11,664 nt of DNA from Clostridia bacterium (GCA_900758165.1 CAAEQN010000109.1:1-11664); one strand, 5' to 3'; numbered from the stretch's first letter, positions 1 through 6,823 are shown. Notes: generated from the letters alone by a model not told the origin. Made by a program: numbers and translations.

Positions 1-121
1 TAAGTGAACTTAAAAATAATAAAAGTGTTTAAGCAATTGATATTGAAGGATTAGAAAAAAATAAAAAAATTGCCTACATTTACTTGACACATACGAAATG
101 ACAAGAAAAAAGATTTAATTA
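1..121. other. Intergenic or end of an upstream gene, nothing recognised
   Basis: This A-rich stretch has stop codons in every forward frame. One frame reads nine residues and ends at a TAA at 30-32, which could be the tail of a gene starting outside the window, but nothing in it is recognisable. A TTGACA at 84-89 has no -10 box at a usable distance. Confidence 0.4.
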
Positions 122-150
122 TTGACAAAAATTGTTATATATGATAAAAT
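122..150 (+). promoter_or_regulatory. Sigma-A-type promoter of rplU-rpmA
   Basis: A perfect -35 TTGACA (122-127) is followed after 17 bases by TAAAAT (145-150), with an extended -10 TG at 142-143. Transcription should begin near 157, giving a leader of about 110 bases before the rplU start. Confidence 0.85.
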
Positions 151-156
151 ATGTGT

Positions 157-250
157 CTGTAAGCCGCCTAGGTCGGGCCACTAAAAGCTACTTAATTATA
201 TATTAATGTAGATGCCTTGAATTTTATGCTTAGCGAGTATACGTGTAAAG
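157..250 (+). promoter_or_regulatory. Structured 5' leader of rplU, candidate L21 leader RNA
   Basis: The leader is richer in GC than its surroundings and can fold. TAAG (160-163) pairs with CTTA (229-232) as a closing stem. CCG (164-166) pairs with CGG (174-176). CTACTTAAT (188-196) pairs with ATTAA plus GTAG (202-206 and 208-211) around one bulged base. Firmicutes carry a known autoregulatory ribosomal leader at this position (Rfam L21_leader), thought to bind L21. Position and multibranch layout fit, but I matched no consensus base by base, so the family assignment is inference. Confidence 0.55.
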
Positions 251-266
251 GGAGGTGTACAATACA

Positions 267-629
267 ATGTACGCAATAATCGAAAGTTGTGGAAAACAAT
301 ACAAAGTAGCAGAAGGAGATGTAGTATTCTTCGAAAAATTAGATGCAGAAGAAGGTAAGAAAGTATCTTTTGATAAAGTTGTTTTAGTATCTGATGGTAA
401 AAAAGTAGAAGTTGGAGCTCCTTATGTTAAAGGTGTTAAAGTAGAGGGAAAAGTAGTTGCTCATGGTAAAGCTAAAAAAATATTAGTTTACAAATACAAA
501 GCAAAGAAAAACTACAGAAGAACTCAAGGACATAGACAACCATATACAAAGGTTGAAATAACATCTGTAAAATTAGCTGCTGAAAAGAAAGAAACAAAGA
601 CAGAAGCTAAAAAAGAAGTAAAAGAATAA
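267..629 (+). CDS. rplU: Large-subunit ribosomal protein L21 (bL21)
   Basis: This is bL21, an early-assembling 50S protein that binds 23S rRNA. The N-terminus MYAIIESCGKQYKV and the basic segment VYKYKAKKNYRRTQGHRQ (residues 74-91) are family hallmarks. I chose ATG 267 because it gives the canonical MYAI start and lies 10 bases after the Shine-Dalgarno sequence GGAGGT (251-256); the in-frame GTG at 255 overlaps that site. The product has 120 residues against a usual 100 or so, because of a charged Lys/Glu tail from about residue 104. Residue 8 is Cys where Gly is usual (ETGGKQ). It is co-transcribed with rpmA, 43 bases downstream, and is probably controlled by the structured leader. Confidence 0.96.
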   Translation: MYAIIESCGKQYKVAEGDVVFFEKLDAEEGKKVSFDKVVLVSDGKKVEVGAPYVKGVKVEGKVVAHGKAKKILVYKYKAKKNYRRTQGHRQPYTKVEITSVKLAAEKKETKTEAKKEVKE

Positions 630-672
630 TAAAAAAGAGATATAAATAAAGACACGGAAGGAGTGAAACAAA

Positions 673-1062
673 ATGGCTCATAAGAAAGGTCAAGGTAGTG
701 TTAAGAACGGTAGAGATAGTGAATCTAAACGTCTTGGACTAAAAAGAGCTGATGGTCAAGTTGTTCCAGCTGGAAATATTTTAGTAAGACAAAGAGGAAC
801 AAAATTCCATCCAGGAAAAAATGTTGGAATAGGTAGCGATGATACTTTATATGCAAAGGTAACAGGAACTGTAAAATTTGAAAGACTTGGAAGAGATAAA
901 AAACAAGTTAGTGTATATACAGCTGAAGAATTAAAAGCTAAAGCTGCAAAAACAGAAGCACCTAAAGCAAAAAAAGTAGAAAAGAAAACTGCTACAACAA
1001 AAAAAGCAAGTACTACAGCTAAAAAGAGTACTACAAAAAAAGAAAAAGTAGAAAATAAATAA
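673..1062 (+). CDS. rpmA: Large-subunit ribosomal protein L27 (bL27) with long lysine-rich tail
   Basis: This is bL27, whose N-terminus reaches the peptidyl-transferase centre of the 50S subunit. Residues 1-84 are a normal L27 core: MAHKKGQGSVKNGRDSESKR, then ILVRQRGTKFHPGKNVGIG. The start is firm: GGAAGGAG (656-663) precedes ATG 673 and an in-frame TGA at 664-666 rules out an extended N-terminus. Most Firmicutes make L27 with a short N-terminal extension ending in a Phe-Phe motif that protease Prp removes; here neither that extension nor an intervening prp gene is present. Residues 85-129 form a Lys/Thr/Ala-rich tail with 16 lysines in the last 44 residues, probably disordered. A strong terminator follows. 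Confidence 0.96.
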   Translation: MAHKKGQGSVKNGRDSESKRLGLKRADGQVVPAGNILVRQRGTKFHPGKNVGIGSDDTLYAKVTGTVKFERLGRDKKQVSVYTAEELKAKAAKTEAPKAKKVEKKTATTKKASTTAKKSTTKKEKVENK

Positions 1063-1073
1063 ACTATAAATAT

Positions 1074-1118
1074 AAATACACTGTAATATTAAGAAAACTA
1101 ATATTACAGTGTATTTTT
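1074..1118 (+). terminator. Intrinsic terminator of rplU-rpmA
   Basis: A perfect 18-bp stem (1074-1091 with 1099-1116) with a 7-base loop runs into T's up to 1118. Its stem shares the 12-base word CACTGTAATATT with the terminator at 9984-10029. Confidence 0.93.
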
Positions 1119-1144
1119 GTAAATAGGAAAATAGAAGATTTTTC

Positions 1145-1173
1145 TTGTTATTATCAAGGTTTTGTGGTAAAAT
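1145..1173 (+). promoter_or_regulatory. Promoter of the membrane glycosyltransferase gene
   Basis: TTGTTA (1145-1150), a 17-base spacer, and TAAAAT (1168-1173) with an extended -10 TG at 1165-1166. It lies between the rpmA terminator and the next start codon, so this gene and probably trpS form a separate transcript. Confidence 0.65.
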
Positions 1174-1206
1174 ATTACATATAAAAATGACAAAAAGGAG
1201 AATAAA

Positions 1207-2778
1207 ATGAAACAGGAAAAAGCATTAACAAAGAAGTTAAACAAAAAAACAATAATTATACTGCTAACTGTGATTATATTAATACAGACTTTAGTAAGAA
1301 TATATGTAGGAGCAAAAAAAGAATATTTTCATATAGATGAAGCCTATTCATATTCATTAATGAACTATGATAAAATTCAAATTACAGAAAATGATGACTT
1401 TTATGATAATTGGCATACAAAAGATTATTACAAAGATTATTTATCAGTAAACAGTAACGAAGTATGGAATTTAAAACCAGTATATGAAAATCAAAAGAAT
1501 GATGTACATCCACCATTCTTCTATCTATTACTTAGAATAGCAGCAACATTTACAGTAGATAATTTTACAAAATGGACAGGAATTATTCTAAACATAGTTA
1601 TATACATTTTCTCAAGTATTTTTATATATTTAATATCAAAAAGAGTGTTTAAAGATGAAAAAAAAGCATTATTTACTTGCTTAATATCAGGCCTTTGTTT
1701 GGGAGCGTTAGATACAACTGCATATATAAGAATGTATGAACTTGCAAATCTATTTATATTAATACTAACACACATACATTTAAGATTATATGATAAAAAA
1801 GAATTAAAAGTAAAAGATGTTGTAACGCTTGGAATTGTTGCAGTATTAAGCTCTTTAACACATTATTACACATTAGTATACATGGCAGTGCTATTTATAA
1901 TGTTTGTTGTAAAATATATAAAAGCAAAAGAATACAAAAATTTAATAATATATATATCTTGTTTTGCTATTGCAGCAATAGTATCACTACTTATATTCCC
2001 ATATTCATTTAAGCACATGTTCATGGGATATAGAGGTGAAGGTGCAATAAGCAGCTTGTTTAATGCAGAAACTTTCTTCACAGACATTGGAACATACTTA
2101 TACGTGTTAAGCAAAGGATTAGTAGGATATACATTTATTATAGTAATTATTTTATACATAATTTTGAGAATAAAAAATAGAGATAAATCAATATGTAGTA
2201 AAGAAACAAATTTAATTATTATACCAACAGTAATTTATTTTGTATTAATAGCAAAAATGTCACCATATAAAGAATTAAGATATGTTATGCCAATAATATC
2301 AGTATCTATGATTTATTTAATATATGTATTTGATCGATTATTTGAATTAACATTAGGAAATAAAAAAGGAAAAATTGTAACAGCAATACTATTCATAATA
2401 ATTACAATTTCACCACTATTTACAGGAGCACATTTAGATTTTACATATACTAAAATGAATCATTTGGCAGATAAAATAGAGGAAAAATCAGATGTTCCAG
2501 CCTTATATGTGTTTAACGATACTAATGTAAGATTTCTAGATGATATTTATATATTCACTAAATTAGACAATTCTTACATTATGAAATATAGCAATACAAA
2601 CATAGACAATATAAAGAAGGTCTTGGAGGGAAAAGATTTATCAAAAGGAATAATATTTATTTATAATGAAGGCGTTGAGCCAGACGATATCATTAGAGAA
2701 ATAAAAGAAACATATAATTATAGTCAACAAGAAGAAATTCAAAGACTAAATTGCGGAGATGTAATTTATTTACATTAA
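1207..2778 (+). CDS. Multi-pass GT-C-fold glycosyltransferase, GT39/ArnT-like
   Basis: An integral membrane protein of 523 residues, probably moving a sugar from a lipid-linked donor (polyprenyl-phosphate sugar) to a cell-surface acceptor. A basic N-terminus is followed by a first membrane helix (about 14-34), then the motif FHIDEAYSY (41-49) in the first outer loop. The Asp-Glu pair at 44-45 is the usual catalytic or metal site of GT-C enzymes. HPP at 101-103, RMYEL at 175-179 and ELRYVMP at 356-362 are further family-like motifs. Hydrophobic segments continue to about residue 405, followed by a soluble C-terminal domain of about 115 residues. AGGAG lies just upstream of the ATG. Family assignment is by motif and topology; donor and acceptor cannot be read from sequence. 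It separates rpmA from trpS and obgE. Confidence 0.8.
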   Translation: MKQEKALTKKLNKKTIIILLTVIILIQTLVRIYVGAKKEYFHIDEAYSYSLMNYDKIQITENDDFYDNWHTKDYYKDYLSVNSNEVWNLKPVYENQKNDVHPPFFYLLLRIAATFTVDNFTKWTGIILNIVIYIFSSIFIYLISKRVFKDEKKALFTCLISGLCLGALDTTAYIRMYELANLFILILTHIHLRLYDKKELKVKDVVTLGIVAVLSSLTHYYTLVYMAVLFIMFVVKYIKAKEYKNLIIYISCFAIAAIVSLLIFPYSFKHMFMGYRGEGAISSLFNAETFFTDIGTYLYVLSKGLVGYTFIIVIILYIILRIKNRDKSICSKETNLIIIPTVIYFVLIAKMSPYKELRYVMPIISVSMIYLIYVFDRLFELTLGNKKGKIVTAILFIIITISPLFTGAHLDFTYTKMNHLADKIEEKSDVPALYVFNDTNVRFLDDIYIFTKLDNSYIMKYSNTNIDNIKKVLEGKDLSKGIIFIYNEGVEPDDIIREIKETYNYSQQEEIQRLNCGDVIYLH

Positions 2779-2813
2779 AGAAATTATAACATTTGAAAAA
2801 GGAGTAGAAAATT

Positions 2814-3830
2814 ATGGAGAAAAAACAAAGAATATTAACAGGAGACAGACCAACTGGAAGGTTACATATAGGACATTACTTTGGATCTTTGAAAAAAAGA
2901 GTAGAAATGCAAAACTCTGGAAAATATGATCCATATATACTAATTGCAGATGTTCAAGCATTAACAGATAATTTTAATAATCCAGAAAAAGTTAGAAAAA
3001 ATGTAAGAGAAGTAGCAATAGATTACTTATCAGTTGGAATAGATCCGGAAAAATCAACAATATACATACAATCAATGATACCAGAAGTAGCAGAACTTAC
3101 AGTATTTTATTCAAATTTAGTAACAATAGCTAGATTAGAGAGAAATCCAACTGTAAAAACAGAAATAGCCCAAAAAAGGGAGATATTCGGAGAAAGTGTC
3201 ACTTACGGATTTTTAGGATATCCAGTAAGTCAAGCAGCTGATATAACAGCCTTTAGTGGAGAACTAATCCCAGTAGGAGAAGATCAACTTCCACTAATAG
3301 AACAATGTAGAGAAATTGTAAGAAAGTTTAATTCAATTTATGGAGAAGTATTAATAGAGCCAAAAGCTGTTTTATCATCTGTAAAAAGAATAAAAGGATT
3401 AGATGGAAACGAAAAGATGGGAAAATCTTTAGGAAATGCAATTTATTTATCAGACACGCCAGAAGAAATTACTAAAAAAGTAATGAGTGCAGTTACAGAT
3501 CCTAATAGAATTAGAAAAGACGACTTGGGAAACCCAAATGTATGCATGGTTGCCTATTATCATAACTTATTTACAAACGAAGCGGAATATGAAAATGTAT
3601 GCAAAGAATGCAGAGAAGGAAAACGTGGATGTGTAGCTTGTAAAAAACAACTTGCTCAAAATATAATAGAAAGATTAAAACCAATAAGAGAAAAAAGAAA
3701 ATACTATGAAGAACATCCAGAAATAGTAGATAAAATACTAATAGAAGGAACAGAAAAAGCCAGAAAAGAAGCACAACAAACAGTGAAAAAAGTAAAAAAA
3801 GCAATGAGACTAGATTATTTCGCCCAATAG
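2814..3830 (+). CDS. trpS: Tryptophanyl-tRNA synthetase, candidate Fe-S type
   Basis: A class I aminoacyl-tRNA synthetase that charges tRNA-Trp in the cytoplasm. The 338 residues match the usual length. The ATP-binding HIGH motif is at 18-21, GEDQ at 155-158, and the KMSKS loop appears as KMGKS (201-205), a common TrpRS variant. Near the C-terminus Cys263, 266, 273 and 276 form CxxC-x6-CxxC, and Cys244 lies further upstream. Cys244-x21-Cys266-x6-Cys273-x2-Cys276 is almost the C-x22-C-x6-C-x2-C pattern that holds a [4Fe-4S] cluster in Thermotoga maritima TrpRS. GGAG sits 9 bases before the ATG. The gene starts 35 bases after the glycosyltransferase stop with no terminator between, so co-transcription is likely. 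I see no T-box leader upstream. Confidence 0.95.
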   Translation: MEKKQRILTGDRPTGRLHIGHYFGSLKKRVEMQNSGKYDPYILIADVQALTDNFNNPEKVRKNVREVAIDYLSVGIDPEKSTIYIQSMIPEVAELTVFYSNLVTIARLERNPTVKTEIAQKREIFGESVTYGFLGYPVSQAADITAFSGELIPVGEDQLPLIEQCREIVRKFNSIYGEVLIEPKAVLSSVKRIKGLDGNEKMGKSLGNAIYLSDTPEEITKKVMSAVTDPNRIRKDDLGNPNVCMVAYYHNLFTNEAEYENVCKECREGKRGCVACKKQLAQNIIERLKPIREKRKYYEEHPEIVDKILIEGTEKARKEAQQTVKKVKKAMRLDYFAQ

Positions 3831-3852
3831 GGACGCCCCTTTTTGGGCGAAA
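3818..3852 (+). repeat. GC-rich hairpin overlapping the trpS stop codon
   Basis: TTTCGCCCA (3818-3826) pairs with TGGGCGAAA (3844-3852), enclosing a smaller AGGG/CCCT stem (3829-3832 with 3837-3840). A second CGCCC (3834-3838) could pair with the same GGGCG (3845-3849) instead. No U-run follows, so it is not a standard intrinsic terminator; it may protect the trpS 3' end or be a repeat remnant. Confidence 0.6.
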
Positions 3853-4020
3853 ATCAGAAAAGACTACTCAATAGAAATAACTTTTTTGAAAAGAGATAGT
3901 AGAAAATACGAAGTAATGGCCGAATAAGGATAGTATTGGAAGCTAAAGTATTAAATAAAAAATTGCTCAAAGAGAATCCTTACCAAGTAAAGGAGCGTTC
4001 ATATTGGGCAAAAAGGAGAT
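3853..4020 (+). promoter_or_regulatory. Spacer upstream of obgE with possible alternative RNA structures
   Basis: I see no promoter with good -35 and -10 boxes here. TAAGGAT (3925-3931) is complementary to ATCCTTA (3976-3982). The core TCCTT (3977-3981) can also pair with AAGGA at 3990-3994 or with the obgE Shine-Dalgarno region AAGGA at 4013-4017. CTACT (3864-3868) can pair with AGTAG (3898-3902), and GCTC (3965-3968) with GAGC (3993-3996), crossing the first helix. This could be a translational control leader; it is inference from base pairing only, and short pairings arise easily in such DNA. Confidence 0.3.
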
Positions 4021-4023
4021 AAG

Positions 4024-5298
4024 ATGTTTACTGATTATGCAAAAATTTATGTTACAGCTGGAAAAGGTGGAAATGGGGCTGTATCATTTAGAAGAGAGAA
4101 GTATATAGCTGCAGGTGGTCCAGATGGAGGAGATGGCGGAAAAGGTGGAGATGTCTATTTTGAAGTTGATCCAGACTCAAATACACTTGTGGATTTTAGA
4201 TATAAGAAGAAATTTAAAGCTGAAAATGGAAATAATGGGGAAGGATCCCATAAATATGGAAAGAGTGGAGCAGACCTTTATATTAAAGTGCCTATAGGAA
4301 CTATGATAAAAGATGCTACTACAGGAGAAGTTTTAGCAGACTTATCTGAAAGTGGACAAAAAGAATTAGTATTACATGGTGGTAGAGGTGGAAAAGGAAA
4401 TTCACATTTTGCAACTTCTACAAGACAAGCTCCTAGATTTTCTCAAGCAGGAGAAGAAGGAGAAGAAAAAGAACTAATACTAGAACTTAAACTATTAGCA
4501 GATGTAGGGTTAATTGGCTTTCCAAGTGTGGGAAAATCTACAATATTGTCTGTTGTAACAGCTGCAACTCCTAAAATAGCAGATTATCATTTTACAACTT
4601 TAGAGCCAAATTTGGGAGTGGTAAAGTCAGAATATGGGGACAGTTTTGTAATAGCAGATATTCCAGGACTTATAGAAGGTGCAAGCGAAGGAACTGGACT
4701 TGGAATACAATTTTTAAGACATATAGAAAGAACGAGATTATTACTTCATGTTATAGATGTATCAGGTTCAGAAGGAAGAAATCCAGTAGAAGATTTTTAT
4801 ATAATAAACAGGGAATTAGAAAAATATAGCAAGAAGTTAGCAAAAAGGAAGCAGATTATAGTAGCTAACAAAATAGACTCAATGCAAGACGAAACTTTGT
4901 ATAAAGATTTAGAAAAACTTGCAAAAGAAAAAAATATGGAAATTTTTAAAATCTCTGCCGCTACAGGAGAAGGAATAAAGGAACTTATGCAAGCTGTTTC
5001 AAAAATACTAAAAACACTTCCTAAAGAAGAATTGGTTGAAACTACACAAAAAAGAAAAGTGTATAAATTAGAAGAAAAAGAACCATTTACAATAAAAATA
5101 GAAGATGATATGTTTGTTGTTGATGGACCTGCTATAAGGGACTTAATGAGAAGAGTAAATATGGAAGACAATGAATCTTTATATTATTTCCAAAAACATT
5201 TAGAAGAACTTGGAGTAAACCAAAAGTTAAAAGAGGCAGGAGTAAAACAAGGGGACACTGTAAAGGTATATGATTATTTACTAGAGTGGGATGATTAA
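4024..5298 (+). CDS. obgE: Obg-family GTPase (ObgE/CgtA)
   Basis: A GTPase that binds the 50S subunit, supports its late assembly and links growth to stress responses. The 424 residues match the family length. The glycine-rich Obg domain is about 1-158, with the typical GGPDGGDGGKGGDV (31-44). The G domain has G1 GFPSVGKS (165-172), switch region TTLEPNLGVV (191-200), G3 DIPGLIEGA (212-220), G4 NKID (282-285) and G5 SAATGEG (311-317). A C-terminal OCT domain spans about 345-424. GGAG (4015-4018) sits 5 bases before the ATG. The gene is often found directly after rplU-rpmA; here two genes intervene. No terminator is evident after it, but lexA has its own promoter. Confidence 0.97.
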   Translation: MFTDYAKIYVTAGKGGNGAVSFRREKYIAAGGPDGGDGGKGGDVYFEVDPDSNTLVDFRYKKKFKAENGNNGEGSHKYGKSGADLYIKVPIGTMIKDATTGEVLADLSESGQKELVLHGGRGGKGNSHFATSTRQAPRFSQAGEEGEEKELILELKLLADVGLIGFPSVGKSTILSVVTAATPKIADYHFTTLEPNLGVVKSEYGDSFVIADIPGLIEGASEGTGLGIQFLRHIERTRLLLHVIDVSGSEGRNPVEDFYIINRELEKYSKKLAKRKQIIVANKIDSMQDETLYKDLEKLAKEKNMEIFKISAATGEGIKELMQAVSKILKTLPKEELVETTQKRKVYKLEEKEPFTIKIEDDMFVVDGPAIRDLMRRVNMEDNESLYYFQKHLEELGVNQKLKEAGVKQGDTVKVYDYLLEWDD

Positions 5299-5347
5299 AG
5301 CTAAAAATAGATGAAAACCACTAAAATGAAAAAATAAATAAAAAACA

Positions 5348-5361
5348 CAAACTTTTGTTTG
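5348..5361. promoter_or_regulatory. Probable LexA operator (SOS box)
   Basis: CAAACTTTTGTTTG has symmetric arms CAAAC and GTTTG four bases apart. It matches the spacing of the Firmicutes box CGAAC-N4-GTTCG, with one symmetric change in each half (G to A, C to T). Its right end overlaps the -35 box of the lexA promoter, where bound LexA would block RNA polymerase. Autoregulation is the usual behaviour of lexA genes. Confidence 0.6.
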
Positions 5362-5387
5362 ACAAAGCAATTTTTTTATGATATTAT
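5359..5387 (+). promoter_or_regulatory. Promoter of lexA
   Basis: TTGACA (5359-5364), 17 bases, then TATTAT (5382-5387) with an extended -10 TG at 5379-5380. Transcription should start near 5394. Confidence 0.8.
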
Positions 5388-5418
5388 AAATACGTAATAT
5401 AATTTAGGGGGAATAAAA

Positions 5419-6078
5419 ATGGCTAGAAGAAGAGATCCTTTTGAATTAAATAAAAGGGAAAAATCTATTTTAAGATTTATAGAAAAAGAATTAAATGAAA
5501 ATGGCTATCCACCATCTGTAAGAGAGATAGGAAAAGCTGTAGGGCTTAAATCTACTGCAACAGTGCACGCTTATTTAACAAGACTAGAAGAAGCAGGACA
5601 TATATCTAGAAAAAATAAAAAAGGTAGAACGTTACAATTAATAAAAGGGGGTAAACCTTATAAACCACATCCAGTAGAGCATAAAAATGTTTATGCTGGC
5701 AAAGAGATGGTTGAAGTACCTGTTGTTGGAAGAATAACAGCTGGAGCTCCAATATTAGCAGTAGAAAATATAACAGATACATTTCCTATACCTTTAGATT
5801 TTATAGGAAATAGCTCTTGCTTCATGTTAACTGTAAGAGGAGAAAGCATGATTGAAGCAGGTATATTAAATGGGGACTATATTCTAGTAAAAAAACAAAA
5901 TACTGCAGAAAATGGACAAATAGTAGTTGCATTAATTGATGATGAAGCAACAGTAAAAACCTTTTATAAAGAAAAAGATCATATTAGGCTTCAACCAGAA
6001 AATAGTACAATGGATCCAATAATAGTTCCAAATTGTGAAATATTAGGAAAAGTAGCTGGAGTATTTAGAAAAATATAA
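5419..6078 (+). CDS. lexA: SOS repressor LexA
   Basis: The SOS regulator binds DNA as a dimer and cleaves itself when stimulated by RecA filaments, freeing DNA-repair genes. The N-terminal winged helix-turn-helix spans about 10-72, with YPPSVREIG (30-38) and the recognition stretch STATVHAYLTRLEEAG (45-60). The cleavage site is Ala108-Gly109 in GRITAGAP. The catalytic pair is Ser143 (RGESM) and Lys180 (ATVKTF), so self-cleavage is intact. At 219 residues it is slightly longer than the usual 200 or so, in the linker around 73-98. AGGGGGA (5406-5412) precedes the ATG. A near-consensus operator overlaps its promoter. With no terminator after it, the next gene may be co-transcribed. Confidence 0.97.
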   Translation: MARRRDPFELNKREKSILRFIEKELNENGYPPSVREIGKAVGLKSTATVHAYLTRLEEAGHISRKNKKGRTLQLIKGGKPYKPHPVEHKNVYAGKEMVEVPVVGRITAGAPILAVENITDTFPIPLDFIGNSSCFMLTVRGESMIEAGILNGDYILVKKQNTAENGQIVVALIDDEATVKTFYKEKDHIRLQPENSTMDPIIVPNCEILGKVAGVFRKI

Positions 6079-6171
6079 TAAAAAGAACACAAAGGAAAAT
6101 TTAAAAAAGTTAATAAATAAAGAGATAGCATAAATTATAAAAAGCTATTCAATATAAATGGAGAAAATGTT

Positions 6172-6675
6172 ATGGGAAGAATGAAAACTTTTTTTAAATA
6201 TCTTTTATGGCTAATAGGATTATATATATTTGTGACCTTTGCATCTGCAATATATATACAAAATTCTTATAAAAACATAGAAGGAACAGTTGAACAAAGA
6301 GAAGGACTGGTCATAATTGTAGAAGATGCAAAATCTACACTTGTTAATGGATATATTAAGGGAAATGTAAAAAATGTTACAGATACAGATATACAATCTA
6401 AATACATCAAGGTAGATTTAATTTCTAATAAAGGCAATTTAATTTTAACAAAATATTTACAAATAGATGATTTAAAAGCAGGAGAAAATAAAAACTTTAC
6501 ATTGAATTTTAGAGCTAATAATATAGTGAAAGCAAAAATGTCTGTTACAGATGAATATACAGAAGAAGAATCTGGATTTATTGAACTTATAAAAATAGAT
6601 AGCATAGAAAATGAACCAGTAGAAAAAGTATCAATATTTATAGCTGCATTAATCATAATTAAATATTTTTTATAA
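6172..6675 (+). CDS. Small membrane-anchored protein with an FxLYD-like domain
   Basis: This 167-residue protein has no certain function. A basic N-terminus leads into a membrane helix (about 7-28). The central part (about 55-127) resembles FxLYD/CARDB-type beta-sandwich domains: NGYIKGNVKNVTD, then a YIKVDLISNKGNLI strand pair, then DDLKAGENKNFTLNF. A second hydrophobic segment (about 153-167) ends the protein without a tail. The domain would therefore lie outside the cell, held at both ends. GGAG (6160-6163) supports ATG 6172; an in-frame ATG at 6181 is a possible alternative. It follows lexA by 93 bases without a visible terminator or clear promoter, so it may share lexA transcription. The domain call rests on pattern only. 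Confidence 0.6.
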   Translation: MGRMKTFFKYLLWLIGLYIFVTFASAIYIQNSYKNIEGTVEQREGLVIIVEDAKSTLVNGYIKGNVKNVTDTDIQSKYIKVDLISNKGNLILTKYLQIDDLKAGENKNFTLNFRANNIVKAKMSVTDEYTEEESGFIELIKIDSIENEPVEKVSIFIAALIIIKYFL

Positions 6676-6715
6676 ATAATTACCAATAAATGAAAAAATA
6701 GAGATAAAAAACATA

Positions 6716-6754
6716 AAAAAATACATAATAATTAAAAACTATTATGTATTTTTT
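6716..6754 (+). terminator. Intrinsic terminator after the FxLYD-like gene
   Basis: A perfect 15-bp stem (6716-6730 with 6740-6754) with a 9-base loop. The T-run forms the end of the 3' arm, with seven more T's at 6760-6766. The A-run on the other side could let it also work from the minus strand. Confidence 0.85.
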
Positions 6755-6823
6755 ATATATTTTTTTCACAATCTAAAATTTAATACAATTATTGATAAAA
6801 AATAATTTCTAGTAATAAACAAA

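Noticed and set aside
84..89. A second TTGACA upstream of rplU
   Set aside because: No -10 box lies 16-18 bases downstream; TTTAAT at 114-119 is 24 bases away.
255..266. Upstream GTG start for rplU
   Set aside because: The GTG overlaps the ribosome-binding site, and the ATG at 267 gives the canonical L21 N-terminus.
2779..2813. T-box riboswitch before trpS
   Set aside because: Only 35 bases separate trpS from the preceding gene, and no T-box or specifier structure is visible.
3936..4022. A 28-codon open frame starting at TTG in the obgE spacer, in the same frame as trpS and ending at a TAA just before the obgE ATG
   Set aside because: The start is TTG with a poorly placed AAGGAT, it contains the obgE ribosome-binding site, and short open frames are common in A-rich DNA. 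Two stop codons (3897-3902) separate it from trpS. Conservation in relatives would be needed to revive it.
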